Of a DNA stretch of 64,000 nucleotides, positions 16,810 through 25,342 are shown piece after piece. Source of the DNA: Pseudomonas sp. SCB32. Lineage in GTDB: Bacteria; Pseudomonadota; Gammaproteobacteria; Pseudomonadales; Pseudomonadaceae. The position numbers and the translations under genes are program-made. Position 1 is the stretch's first letter. Every line of letters starts with the position of its first letter. The stretch spans positions 2,294,001 to 2,358,000 of the forward strand of contig NZ_CP045118.1 in NCBI RefSeq assembly GCF_009189165.1, given 5' to 3'. A model generated the notes under the pieces. That model was given only the letters and a program-made list of their open reading frames with translations, made no database searches and was not told the origin of the DNA.

Positions 16810-17298
16810 ATGCATTACGTCACCCCCGATCTGTGCGATGCCTACCCGGAGCTGGTCCAGGTCGTCGAGCCGATGTTCAGCAACTTCGGCGGACGGGACT
16901 CCTTCGGTGGCGAGATCGTCACCATCAAGTGCTTCGAGGACAACTCGCTGGTCAAGGAGCAGGTCGAGAAGGACGGCAAGGGCAAGGTCATGGTGGTGGA
17001 CGGCGGCGGTTCGCTGCGCCGCGCACTGCTGGGTGACATGCTGGCGGAAAAGGCGGCGAAGAACGGCTGGGAAGGCATCGTGGTGTACGGCTGCATCCGT
17101 GACGTGGATGTGATCGCGCAGACCGACCTGGGCGTGCAGGCGCTGGCCAGCCACCCGATGAAGACCGACAAGCGCGGCATTGGCGATCTGAACGTGGCGG
17201 TCACCTTCGGTGGCATCACCTTCCGCCCAGGCGAGTTCGTCTATGCCGACAACAACGGCATCATCGTCTCGCCTAAAGCGTTGAAAATGCCGGAATAA
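16810..17298 (+). CDS. rraA: RraA family regulator of RNase E activity
   Basis: 162 residues from the ATG at 16810, with AGAGGAG spaced correctly upstream. Typical RraA sequence: T-P-D-L-C-D-A-Y near the N-terminus, the [15 protein letters not shown] loop and the G-C-I-R-D core. In E. coli RraA binds RNase E and lowers mRNA turnover. Members of this fold that bind a divalent metal can act as HMG/CHA aldolases, so the exact role in pseudomonads may differ. Free-standing gene with its own terminator. Confidence 0.92.
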   Translation: MHYVTPDLCDAYPELVQVVEPMFSNFGGRDSFGGEIVTIKCFEDNSLVKEQVEKDGKGKVMVVDGGGSLRRALLGDMLAEKAAKNGWEGIVVYGCIRDVDVIAQTDLGVQALASHPMKTDKRGIGDLNVAVTFGGITFRPGEFVYADNNGIIVSPKALKMPE

Positions 17299-17325
17299 AT
17301 CGAACCTCCGAGCTCGATTGGAGTC

Positions 17326-17356
17326 AATGCCGGAAGCGAAGGTTTCCGGCATTTTT
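17326..17356 (+). terminator. rraA terminator
   Basis: AATGCCGGAA and TTCCGGCATT form a perfect 10-bp stem followed by TTTT. It lies 27 bp after the rraA stop and upstream of cmaX. Confidence 0.88.
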
Positions 17357-17390
17357 CATGGGGGCCCCAGGGGCGAACGCGGGAGAGGGC

Positions 17391-18389
17391 ATGCAGGTAT
17401 ACGAAAGTGGCACCGAGCGGGGCTTGATCGACGGCTTCGTGCTCGATGGACGCGGCGGCGCCCGTGGGATCACCCGCAGCCAACTGCCGCTGCTGGACCT
17501 CAAGCCGGAGGAGAGTCTCTGGGTGCATTGGGACCGCGGCGTCCCGGAAGCGCAAAGCTGGCTGCGAGAATCCAGCGGGCTCAATGAATTCGCCTGTGAC
17601 CTGCTGCTGGAGGAAGCGACCCGTCCGCGCCTGGTCGATCTGGGTGGCGAGCGCATGCTGCTGTTCCTGCGAGGGGTGAACCTGAATCCAGGCGCGGTGC
17701 CCGAGGACATGGTGTCGCTGCGCGTCTACGCCGAGTCGCAGCGGGTGATTTCCCTGCGCATGCGCCCGCTCAAGGCCGTGGCCGACCTGCGCACCGATCT
17801 GGCTGCCGGGCGTGGTCCGAAAACCGCCTCGGAAGTGGTGCTGTACCTGGCGCACTACCTGACGGACCGGGTCGATACGCTGATCGGCGGCCTGGCCGAC
17901 CAGCTCGACACCATGGAGGAAGCCATCGAGGAGGATGAGCGCAGCATTCCCGACCAGCACCAGTTGCGGACCCTGCGTCTGCGCGCCGCGGGGCTGCGTC
18001 GCTACCTCTCGCCTCAGCGCGATATCTACGCGCAGATGGTCAAGTTCAAGCTGTCCTGGACGGTCGCCGACGACGCCGACTACTGGAACGAGCTGTACAA
18101 CCGGCTGACGCGCAACCTGGAAGAGCTGGAGCTGATTCGTGAGCGTATCAGCCTGATCCAGGAGGCCGAGCATCGTCGAATTACCGAACGAATGAACCGC
18201 ACCATGTATCTGCTTGGTATCATTACCGGCTTTTTCCTGCCCATGAGCTTTGTTACGGGGCTTCTGGGCATCAACGTCGGCGGAATTCCGGGGCAGCAGG
18301 CGCCCTATGGCTTCGCGGTGGCCTGCGTGTTGATTGGCGGTATCGCGGTGTTCCAGTGGTGGGTCTTCCGCCGCTTGCGTTGGCTCTAG
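17391..18389 (+). CDS. cmaX: CorA/ZntB-type divalent metal transporter CmaX
   Basis: 332 residues from the ATG at 17391, just after GGGAGAGGG. A long soluble N-terminal domain with the acidic/coiled helices of CorA (D-T-M-E-E-A-I-E-E-D-E-R) is followed by two C-terminal TM helices. Between them the signature reads L-L-G-I-N-V-G-G-I-P-G: the Mg-selective G-M-N of CorA is G-I-N here, as in ZntB-like members. It is expected to move Mg or another divalent ion across the inner membrane. First gene of the cmaX-cfrX-cmpX-sigX block, whose products are tied to envelope stress. Confidence 0.9.
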   Translation: MQVYESGTERGLIDGFVLDGRGGARGITRSQLPLLDLKPEESLWVHWDRGVPEAQSWLRESSGLNEFACDLLLEEATRPRLVDLGGERMLLFLRGVNLNPGAVPEDMVSLRVYAESQRVISLRMRPLKAVADLRTDLAAGRGPKTASEVVLYLAHYLTDRVDTLIGGLADQLDTMEEAIEEDERSIPDQHQLRTLRLRAAGLRRYLSPQRDIYAQMVKFKLSWTVADDADYWNELYNRLTRNLEELELIRERISLIQEAEHRRITERMNRTMYLLGIITGFFLPMSFVTGLLGINVGGIPGQQAPYGFAVACVLIGGIAVFQWWVFRRLRWL

Positions 18390-18443
18390 GTGTGACTTTT
18401 GAGGTGGTGGGGGCGTCAAGCACCTCACACAGGCGAGGTGCAT

Positions 18444-18692
18444 ATGCACGACCCATTTGAAGAATCCTTGCGTGATCTGCTGAAGATGCCGCCGGAGCAG
18501 CCGGGCGATGACCTGCGCCTGGGCCGCGTGCTCAAGACCGCCAACCGCCAGGTCGGCGCGGGCGATCTGTTCAGCCTGATGGGCCATTGGCTGGAGGCGC
18601 TGTCCATTGGCGTCACGCGCGGCGCCCTGCACCTTGCGCCCGTCTCGCGTCGCGCGCAGAATTCCGCCCCTTCCGCTGACAAGGCCGATTGA
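18444..18692 (+). CDS. cfrX: CfrX, small conserved protein of the sigX locus
   Basis: 82 residues from the ATG at 18444 (GGCGAGGTG upstream). Begins M-H-D-P-F-E-E-S-L-R-D-L-L and contains V-G-A-G-D-L-F-S-L-M-G-H-W-L-E-A-L. No signal peptide or TM helix is evident, and there is no recognisable domain. The name comes from its fixed place between cmaX and cmpX in Pseudomonas; function unknown. It ends 2 bp before the cmpX start, so the two are probably translationally coupled. Confidence 0.85.
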   Translation: MHDPFEESLRDLLKMPPEQPGDDLRLGRVLKTANRQVGAGDLFSLMGHWLEALSIGVTRGALHLAPVSRRAQNSAPSADKAD

Positions 18693-18694
18693 AC

Positions 18695-19519
18695 ATGCAA
18701 TTCGACATCTGGACGCAAAGCCTGCTCACTGCCATGAATACCCTGTGGGGCAAGCTGGCCGGGTTCATTCCGAACCTGCTCGCCGCGCTGGTGATCGTGC
18801 TGCTGGGCTTCATCGTCGCCAAACTGCTCGACGCGTTGCTGTCCAAGCTGCTGGCCAAGCTGGGACTGGATCGCCTGATGGCTGGCACCGGCCTGACCAA
18901 GCTGATGTCCCGCGCCGGTATCCAGGTGCCGGTGTCGACCCTGATCGGCAAGATCATCTACTGGTTCGTGCTGCTGGTGTTCCTGGTCTCCGCTGCGGAG
19001 TCGCTGGGCCTGCAGCGCGTTTCCGCCACCCTCGACATGCTCGCGCTGTACCTGCCGAAGGTCTTCGGCGCGGCCCTGGTGCTGATCGTCGGCGTTCTCC
19101 TCGCCCAGCTCGCCAACAGCCTGGTGCGTGGCGCCGCGGATGGCGTCGGCCTCGAATACTCCAACGGCCTGGGGCGTGTCGCCCAGTGGCTGGTCATCAT
19201 CATCAGTATCTCGGTGGCCATCGGCCAGCTCGAGGTCAAGACCGACCTGCTGAACTACATCATCGCCATCGTGCTGATCACCATCGGCCTGGCGGCGGCG
19301 CTGGCCCTCGGGCTTGGCAGCCGCGATGTCGCCGGGCAGATCATCGCCGGCATCTATGTGCGTGAGCTGTACCAGGTCGGGCAACAAGTGAAAGTCGCGG
19401 ATGTCGAAGGCATCATCGAGGAAATTGGTACCATCAAGACTATCCTGCTGACGGAGGAGGGTGAGCTGGTATCCATCGCCAACCGCATCCTGCTCGATCA
19501 GCGAGTGACCAGTCGCTGA
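18695..19519 (+). CDS. cmpX: MscS-like mechanosensitive channel family protein CmpX
   Basis: 274 residues from the ATG at 18695. Several hydrophobic helices (for example residues 20-45, 88-108 and 120-145) are followed by an MscS-type pore-lining region rich in Ala/Gly/Leu (I-T-I-G-L-A-A-A-L-A-L-G-L-G-S-R-D-V) and a short beta-domain starting Y-V-R-E-L-Y-Q-V-G-Q-Q-V-K-V. It is an inner-membrane protein linked in Pseudomonas to SigX activity and membrane homeostasis. It sits 72 bp upstream of sigX. Confidence 0.9.
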   Translation: MQFDIWTQSLLTAMNTLWGKLAGFIPNLLAALVIVLLGFIVAKLLDALLSKLLAKLGLDRLMAGTGLTKLMSRAGIQVPVSTLIGKIIYWFVLLVFLVSAAESLGLQRVSATLDMLALYLPKVFGAALVLIVGVLLAQLANSLVRGAADGVGLEYSNGLGRVAQWLVIIISISVAIGQLEVKTDLLNYIIAIVLITIGLAAALALGLGSRDVAGQIIAGIYVRELYQVGQQVKVADVEGIIEEIGTIKTILLTEEGELVSIANRILLDQRVTSR

Positions 19520-19591
19520 GATGATGACCGATCGCCGACGCCGCTCCCCCGGAGCCGCGTCGGCCGCTGACATGACCTGGCCCGACCCGAC

Positions 19592-20182
19592 TTGAACACG
19601 CCGCTATCACAGCCCTTGCGCTACGACCCGCGCCAGCTCACCGATGAGGAGCTGGTGGAGCGTTCCCACGTGGAACTGTTCCACGTGACCCGCGCCTATG
19701 AAGAGCTGATGCGCCGATACCAGCGCACGCTGTTCAATGTCTGTGCCCGATATCTGGGCAATGACCGGGACGCCGATGATGTGTGTCAAGAAGTGATGTT
19801 GAAGGTTCTGTATGGTCTGAAGAACTTCGAGGGTAAATCAAAGTTCAAGACCTGGCTGTACAGCATCACTTACAACGAGTGCATTACCCAATATCGGAAG
19901 GAGCGGCGCAAGCGGCGACTGCTCGATGCGCTGAGTCTGGACCCGGCGGAGGAGGCTTCCGAAGAGAAGGCTCCGAAAGTGGAAGAGCGCGGCGGACTAG
20001 ACCGATGGCTAGTTCATGTCAATCCCATTGATCGGGAAATCCTGGTATTGCGATTCGTGGCCGAACTCGAATTCCAGGAAATCGCCGATATCATGCATAT
20101 GGGGTTGAGCGCCACAAAAATGCGCTACAAGCGTGCACTCGATCGATTGCGGGAAAAGTTTTCCGGTGTGACGGAATCTTAG
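19592..20182 (+). CDS. sigX: ECF sigma factor SigX
   Basis: 196 residues starting at the TTG codon 19592; no in-frame ATG is suitably placed, and this start gives the usual SigX length. Region 2 is clear (L-F-N-V-C-A-R-Y-L-G-N-D-R-D-A-D-D-V-C-Q-E-V, then F-K-T-W-L-Y-S-I-T-Y-N-E-C), and region 4 ends with F-Q-E-I-A-D-I-M-H-M-G-L-S-A-T-K-M-R-Y-K-R. SigX drives oprF and genes for membrane lipid composition. No anti-sigma gene follows. Base composition is lower in GC than the flanks, as is usual for this locus. Confidence 0.94.
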   Translation: MNTPLSQPLRYDPRQLTDEELVERSHVELFHVTRAYEELMRRYQRTLFNVCARYLGNDRDADDVCQEVMLKVLYGLKNFEGKSKFKTWLYSITYNECITQYRKERRKRRLLDALSLDPAEEASEEKAPKVEERGGLDRWLVHVNPIDREILVLRFVAELEFQEIADIMHMGLSATKMRYKRALDRLREKFSGVTES

Positions 20183-20290
20183 TTTAGTAAATATTGTCTC
20201 TTTGGCCGGGAAGTTCTGATAAACTTGCCCACCAAGTTGTAGGGCCTATGGCTTGACAACTTATTGACCACCAAGATGGGGATTTAACGG
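20183..20290 (+). promoter_or_regulatory. sigX-oprF intergenic promoter region
   Basis: This AT-rich 108-bp gap precedes oprF. A perfect TTGACA lies at 20253-20258, but the 17-bp-spaced position after it has no good -10, so the true start may be further up. In P. aeruginosa and P. fluorescens, oprF has promoters for the housekeeping sigma and for SigX within this gap. The exact SigX element was not identified by eye. Confidence 0.4.
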
Positions 20291-21352
20291 ATGAAACTGA
20301 AGAACACCCTTGGCGTCGTTGTCGGCTCTGTAATCGCCGCCACCGCTGTAAACGCCTTCGCTCAAGGCCAGGGCGCGGTCGAGGTCGAGGCCTTCGGCAA
20401 GCGCTACTTCACCGACAGCACCCGCGACATGAAGAACGCGGACCTGTACGGCGGCTCGGTTGGCTACTTCCTGACCGACGACGTCGAACTGGCTCTGTCC
20501 TACGGTGAATACCACGATGTACGTGGCACCTACGAGACCGGCAACAAGAAGGTACACGGCAACCTGAGCACTCTGGACGCCATCTACCACTTCGGCACCC
20601 CGGGTGCTGGCAATCTGCGTCCGTACGTGTCGGCTGGTGTTGGCCATCAGAGCATCACCAACATCCACGACGAGAACGGCAGCCGTCAGAACCTGACCAT
20701 GGCCATGATCGGTACCGGTCTGAAGTACTACTTCACCGACAACTTCTACGCCAAGGCTAGCCTCGACGGCCAGTATGGCCTGGAGAAGCGTGACAACGGT
20801 CACCAGGGCGAGTGGATGGCTGGCCTGGGCGTCGGCATGAACTTCGGCGGCGGCGCCAAGCCGGCCCCGGCTCCTGAGCCGGTTGCTGAAGTATGCTCCG
20901 ACTCCGACAACGACGGCGTTTGCGACAACGTTGACAAGTGCCCGAACACCCCGGCCAACGTCACCGTTGACGCCAACGGCTGCCCGGCTGTTGCTGAAGT
21001 CGTTCGCGTTCAGCTGGACGTGAAGTTCGACTTCGACAAGTCCAAGGTTAAAGAGAACAGCTACGCTGACATCAAGAACCTGGCTGACTTCATGAAGCAG
21101 TACCCGTCCACCACCACCACCGTTGAAGGCCACACCGACTCCGTCGGCACCGACGCCTACAACCAGAAGCTGTCCGAGCGTCGTGCCAACGCCGTTCGTG
21201 ACGTACTGGTCAACGAGTACGGTGTTCAAGGCGGCCGCGTGAACGCTGTTGGTTATGGCAAGACCCGTCCGGTTGCTGACAACGCAACTGCCGAAGGTCG
21301 CGCTATCAACCGTCGCGTAGAAGCTGAAGTAGAAGCCCAGTCCAAGCAGTAA
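20291..21352 (+). CDS. oprF: major outer-membrane porin OprF
   Basis: 353 residues. Signal peptide M-K-L-K-N-T-L-G...V-N-A-F-A. An N-terminal eight-stranded barrel (about residues 25-190) is followed by a Pro/Ala hinge (K-P-A-P-A-P-E-P), an Asp/Cys-rich calcium-binding-like segment (S-D-N-D-G-V-C-D-N-V-D-K-C-P-N-T) with four Cys, and a C-terminal OmpA peptidoglycan-binding domain (V-E-G-H-T-D-S-V-G, N-x-x-L-S-x-x-R-A-x-x-V). It is the main structural porin, anchoring the outer membrane to peptidoglycan. Transcribed from the sigX-oprF gap and ended by a strong terminator. Confidence 0.97.
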   Translation: MKLKNTLGVVVGSVIAATAVNAFAQGQGAVEVEAFGKRYFTDSTRDMKNADLYGGSVGYFLTDDVELALSYGEYHDVRGTYETGNKKVHGNLSTLDAIYHFGTPGAGNLRPYVSAGVGHQSITNIHDENGSRQNLTMAMIGTGLKYYFTDNFYAKASLDGQYGLEKRDNGHQGEWMAGLGVGMNFGGGAKPAPAPEPVAEVCSDSDNDGVCDNVDKCPNTPANVTVDANGCPAVAEVVRVQLDVKFDFDKSKVKENSYADIKNLADFMKQYPSTTTTVEGHTDSVGTDAYNQKLSERRANAVRDVLVNEYGVQGGRVNAVGYGKTRPVADNATAEGRAINRRVEAEVEAQSKQ

Positions 21353-21369
21353 TCGGTCTGAGCTCCTGA

Positions 21370-21397
21370 GAAAAACCCGGCCTAGGCCGGGTTTTTC
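21370..21397. terminator. bidirectional oprF/cobA terminator
   Basis: AAAAACCCGGCC pairs with GGCCGGGTTTTT around a TA turn, giving a T run on both strands. It serves oprF from the left and the convergent nirB-nirD-nasC-cobA operon from the right. Confidence 0.9.
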
Positions 21398-21421
21398 TTT
21401 GTCTGCGAGAAAGTTCTCGGC

Positions 21422-22159
21422 TCAGGCGATACGCCCCAGTTCGACCTGTTGCGTGGCGGCGACTACCTCGCCAATCACCAGGATTGCCGGGCTCTTCAGG
21501 GCAAAGCGTCGAGCGTCCTGAAGCATGTCTTTCAGGTGGCTGCGGTATTCGCGCTGGCTGGGCAGGGAGGCATTCTCGATCATCGCCACGGGTGTGCCAG
21601 CTGCCATTCCCCCCTCAAGTAGCCCGTCGCGGATCTCCGTCAGCTTCGCCACGCCCATGTACACCACCAGCGTCGTGCCGCCCTCGGCCAGTCCGCGCCA
21701 GTTCAGGGGGCTGTCGTCCTGGGTATGCGCAGTTACCAGCGTTACGCCTCGACTTACCCCGCGCAGGGTCAGTGGGATGTGACACTGAGTCGCAGCCGCC
21801 AATCCAGCGGTGATGCCGTTCACCAATTCACACTCGATACCTCGTGCGCCGAGCCAGTCGGTTTCCTCGCCGCCACGCCCGAAGATGCACGGATCTCCGC
21901 CTTTAAGGCGCGCCACGCGCCGGCCCTGGCGGGCATAGCGCAGCATCAGGCGGTGGATGAACTCCTGCGGCGTGGAGCGGCAGCCGCCGCGTTTGCCGAC
22001 GGAAATCACCCGTGCGGACGGGCAGTGCTCCAACACTGCCGGGCTCACCAGATCATCGATCAGCACGATCTCGGCCTGCGCCAGGGCGCGCACCGCCTTC
22101 AGGGTCAGCAGCTCCGGGTCGCCGGGGCCGGCGCCGATCAGCCAGACTTTTCCACTCAT
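21422..22159 (-). CDS. cobA: uroporphyrinogen-III C-methyltransferase
   Basis: 245 residues. SAM-dependent methylation of uroporphyrinogen III to precorrin-2, the first step to siroheme and cobalamin. Family motifs are V-W-L-I-G-A-G-P-G-D-P-E-L-L-T-L-K-A at the N-terminus and R-L-K-G-G-D-P-C-I-F-G-R-G-G-E-E in the SAM pocket. As the last gene of the nirB operon it supplies siroheme for the nitrite reductase. GAGGAGA precedes the ATG, 36 bp after the nasC stop. Only the methyltransferase domain is present, so the dehydrogenase/chelatase steps must come from elsewhere. Confidence 0.95.
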   Translation of the reverse strand: MSGKVWLIGAGPGDPELLTLKAVRALAQAEIVLIDDLVSPAVLEHCPSARVISVGKRGGCRSTPQEFIHRLMLRYARQGRRVARLKGGDPCIFGRGGEETDWLGARGIECELVNGITAGLAAATQCHIPLTLRGVSRGVTLVTAHTQDDSPLNWRGLAEGGTTLVVYMGVAKLTEIRDGLLEGGMAAGTPVAMIENASLPSQREYRSHLKDMLQDARRFALKSPAILVIGEVVAATQQVELGRIA

Positions 22160-22195
22160 GTCGTTCTCCTCAGGCTGCCGTCATCGCGGCTTGAT

Positions 22196-24910
22196 TCAGG
22201 CGGTGGCCGCCAGCGGCTTGCGGGCCAGCAGGCGCTTGATTTCCGGTACGCAGGAGCCGCAGGCGGTCCCGCACTTGAGTTCGCACTTGAGGCCTTCCAG
22301 GTCCAGGCCCTTGTCGATGCCGGCCTGGATGCGGCTCTGGCTGACGTTCAGGCAGTTGCACAAGGTCTTGTCGGCCGCCGCGCCGACCTTGCCGGGAGCG
22401 GCGCTGAGTGGAGCGAGCAGCCAGCGGCGCAGCTCCTGGTCGGCGCGTCCGTCCTTCCACAGTTCGCGCAGCCAGGCGCGGGCGGCGGTTTCCCCGGCCA
22501 GACGCAGCGAGACGATTCGCGATTGTTCGATGCGCACGCGCTTGCCGACGGTACGGCGAGGGTCGTCATAGGCCATGACCGGACCGTCGCCGAGGTCGAG
22601 CAGGGCATCGATGCGCGCCAGCCACTCAGCACTGGGCGCTTCAATGTTCGCGGCGCGGATCACCAGCGCCGGGCGTTCGCGGCCGGTGGGGCTGAAACTG
22701 GCGTAGCGCAGGTCTTCGAACAGCGGGCGCAGGGCATCGAAACGCTTCTGCACCTCACCTTCCACCAGGGCGAAGAACTGCCAGGGCAGCTCGATGCGGC
22801 TGACTTCCACCGTGGCATGTTTCAGCTCGGGTTGGCGGGACAGCGGGTCCAACGCCGGCAGGGTGAGCACGTTGATACCCAGACCCTTGAGGAAGCGATC
22901 GCCCCAGTGCATCGGCAGGAAGGCCTGACCGGGGCGCAGGCGGTCGTCGGCTTGCACCGGCAGCACCAGTTCACCACGCCGGCTGTGCAGGCGCACGAGT
23001 TGGCCGTCGCTGATGCGCCGACGACGTAGCTCGTCCGGGTGGAGACTGAGCACCGCTTCTTCCACGTGGCCGAACAGTTGCGGTGCCGTGCCGGTGCGGG
23101 TCATGCCATGCCATTGGTCACGCAGGCGGCCTGTGTTGAGGATCAACGGGTAGCGCGCGTCACGCTTCTCCTTCGGTGCGCGGTAGGGCTCGGCGATGAG
23201 CCTGGCGCGACCATTGGCGGTGGGGAACTGCCCGTCGCCGTACAGGCGCTCGGTGCCCTGCTGCGCGCCGGGGCGGAAGGGCCATTGCTGCGGGCCGCGC
23301 GCGTCCAGCAGGGCGTAGTCGATGCCGGAGAGATCGAGGTCACGTTCACGAGTCAGTAGCTTGTATTCGTCGAATAGTGCGGACGGCGAGTCGAAGTCGA
23401 ACAGGCTGGATTCGCCGGGGCGCAGGCGTTGCTCCAGGCGGCGGGCAAAATCGCAGGCGATGCTCCAGTCCGCCCGCGCTTCGCCGATGGCGGGAGTTGC
23501 GGGGCGGACATGGCTGATGCGGCGTTCGGAGTTGGTGACCGTGCCTTCCTTTTCGCCCCAGCTGGCGGCCGGCAGCAGCAGGTCGGCGTACTGGCAGGTC
23601 TCGCTGGTGGTGAAGGCTTCCTGGACGATGACGAAGGGGCAAGCGGCCAGGGCTTCGCGCGCGCGGGTCTGGTCCGGCAGCGATTGCGCGGGGTTGGTGC
23701 AGGCGATCCACAGGGCCTTGATGCGCCCGTCGCGGACCGCGTCGAACAATTCGATGGCGCTCAGGCCGGGGTGCTCCGGCAGTTGTTCGACACCCCAGTA
23801 AGCGGCGACCTCCGCACGGTGCTCGGCATTGCCGGCCTCGCGGTGGCCGGGCAGCAGGTTGGACAGGCTGCCGGTCTCGCGGCCGCCCATGGCGTTGGGT
23901 TGGCCGGTGAGCGAGAAGGGACCGGCTCCGGAGCGGCCGATCTGCCCAGTGGCCAGGTGCAGGTTGATCAGCGCGCTGTTCTTCGCGCTGCCGGAGGTGG
24001 ACTGGTTCAGGCCCATGCACCACAGCGACAGGAAGGAGGGCGCCTGGCCGATCCACTGGGCGGCACGTTGCAGGTCATCGACGGCGATGCCGCAGATTTC
24101 CGCCACGGCCAGCGGGCCGTAGTCGCGTACCAGCGCTTTCAGCTCATCCAGGCCTTCGGTATGGGCGTCAATGAAGGCGCGATCGATCCAGCCTTCCCAG
24201 AGCAGGATGTGCAGGATGCCGTGGAACAGCGCGACGTCGGTGCCGGGCAGGATCGCCAGGTGCAGATCGGCCGCCTCAGTGGTGTCGGTGACGCGCGGGT
24301 CGATGACGATCAGCTTCATCTCCGGACGCCGTGCGCGGGCTTCTTCCAGGCGGCGGAACAGCACCGGGTGGGCGTAGGCCATGTTGCTGCCGGCGATCAT
24401 CACGCAGTCGGCCAGCTCGATGTCCTCGTAGCTGCAGGGCGGGGAGTCGGCGCCCAGGCTGCGCTTGTAGCCGACGACCGCCGAGGACATGCACAGGCGC
24501 GAGTTGCTGTCGATGTTGTTGGTGCCGACCAGCGCGCGGGCCAGCTTGTTGAAGGCGTAGTAGTCCTCGGTCAGCAACTGGCCGGAAACATAGAAGGCCA
24601 CGCTGTCCGGACCGTGCTCGCGGAGGGTTTCGGCGAAGACGCCGGCAGCATGCTCCAGCGCGGTATCCCAGTCGGTGCGGGCGCGCGACAGGCCCTTGCC
24701 CAGACGCAGCTCCGGGAACTGCGCGCGGGCGTCCGCGTCGCCGGTGAGGTGCAGGGTCGAGCCCTTGCTGCACAGGCGGCCGAAGTTGGCCGGATGCTGC
24801 GGGTCGCCCTGTACGTCCAGGATGCGCTCGTCGTCGTGCTCGATCAGTACGCCGCAGCCCACGCCGCAGTAGCAGCAGGTGGATGCGGTGGTGCGACGGT
24901 TCGGGTTCAT
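22196..24910 (-). CDS. nasC: assimilatory nitrate reductase, molybdenum catalytic subunit
   Basis: 904 residues from the ATG at 24910; an upstream in-frame start would add nine residues without support. The N-terminal [4Fe-4S] cluster is bound by C-C-Y-C-G-V-G-C (Cys12-19) and Cys47 in L-C-S-K-G. The body is a molybdopterin-guanine-dinucleotide oxidoreductase (N-S-R-L-C-M-S-S-A-V-V-G-Y, S-L-W-C-M-G-L-N-Q-S). The C-terminus adds a BFD-like [2Fe-2S] domain (L-C-N-C-L-N-V...C-G-T-A-C-G-S-C). Cytoplasmic: there is no twin-arginine signal. It reduces nitrate to nitrite for NirBD, encoded just upstream. Confidence 0.94.
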   Translation of the reverse strand: MNPNRRTTASTCCYCGVGCGVLIEHDDERILDVQGDPQHPANFGRLCSKGSTLHLTGDADARAQFPELRLGKGLSRARTDWDTALEHAAGVFAETLREHGPDSVAFYVSGQLLTEDYYAFNKLARALVGTNNIDSNSRLCMSSAVVGYKRSLGADSPPCSYEDIELADCVMIAGSNMAYAHPVLFRRLEEARARRPEMKLIVIDPRVTDTTEAADLHLAILPGTDVALFHGILHILLWEGWIDRAFIDAHTEGLDELKALVRDYGPLAVAEICGIAVDDLQRAAQWIGQAPSFLSLWCMGLNQSTSGSAKNSALINLHLATGQIGRSGAGPFSLTGQPNAMGGRETGSLSNLLPGHREAGNAEHRAEVAAYWGVEQLPEHPGLSAIELFDAVRDGRIKALWIACTNPAQSLPDQTRAREALAACPFVIVQEAFTTSETCQYADLLLPAASWGEKEGTVTNSERRISHVRPATPAIGEARADWSIACDFARRLEQRLRPGESSLFDFDSPSALFDEYKLLTRERDLDLSGIDYALLDARGPQQWPFRPGAQQGTERLYGDGQFPTANGRARLIAEPYRAPKEKRDARYPLILNTGRLRDQWHGMTRTGTAPQLFGHVEEAVLSLHPDELRRRRISDGQLVRLHSRRGELVLPVQADDRLRPGQAFLPMHWGDRFLKGLGINVLTLPALDPLSRQPELKHATVEVSRIELPWQFFALVEGEVQKRFDALRPLFEDLRYASFSPTGRERPALVIRAANIEAPSAEWLARIDALLDLGDGPVMAYDDPRRTVGKRVRIEQSRIVSLRLAGETAARAWLRELWKDGRADQELRRWLLAPLSAAPGKVGAAADKTLCNCLNVSQSRIQAGIDKGLDLEGLKCELKCGTACGSCVPEIKRLLARKPLAATA

Positions 24911-24944
24911 GGCGCAGCCTCGCTCTGAATCAAACACTGGGGGA

Positions 24945-25286
24945 TCAGGCGCAGTCGGCCCGATCCATTACGGTGAGACCGCGCAAGGCCAGCAGCACGC
25001 GGCCATCCTCGACCTTCACCTCGTGGCGATGGGTACAGCCCTGGTCGGGAGCCACGGCTTCACCGCTCTCCAATTCGATCTGCCAGTTGTGCAGCGGGCA
25101 GGCCACGCGCTTGCCATAGATCAGGCCCTGGGACAGCGGGCCGCCCTTGTGCGGACAGCGGTCGTCGAGGGCGAAGACCTCGTCGCCGCTGGTACGGAAT
25201 ATCGCGATGTCGCCCTTGGGGCCGGCGATGACGCGCGAGCCCAGCGGGTTGATGTCGTCCAGGGCGCAGATGTCGAACCAGTTCAT
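24945..25286 (-). CDS. nirD: nitrite reductase (NADH) small subunit
   Basis: 113 residues from the ATG at 25286, giving M-N-W-F-D-I-C-A-L-D-D-I-N. A Rieske-type fold with both metal-binding boxes, C-P-H-K-G-G-P-L and C-P-L-H-N-W-Q-I, so it may carry a [2Fe-2S] centre; many NirD proteins lack these ligands, while Rieske-like members keep them. Partner of NirB in reducing nitrite to ammonium. Located 56 bp after nirB and 34 bp before nasC in one operon. Confidence 0.93.
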   Translation of the reverse strand: MNWFDICALDDINPLGSRVIAGPKGDIAIFRTSGDEVFALDDRCPHKGGPLSQGLIYGKRVACPLHNWQIELESGEAVAPDQGCTHRHEVKVEDGRVLLALRGLTVMDRADCA

Positions 25287-25342
25287 GGAATGTCTCCAGC
25301 AATCGGGTAGGAAGGGCCCCGAGGGCGGGGCCCGGCGGGCAC

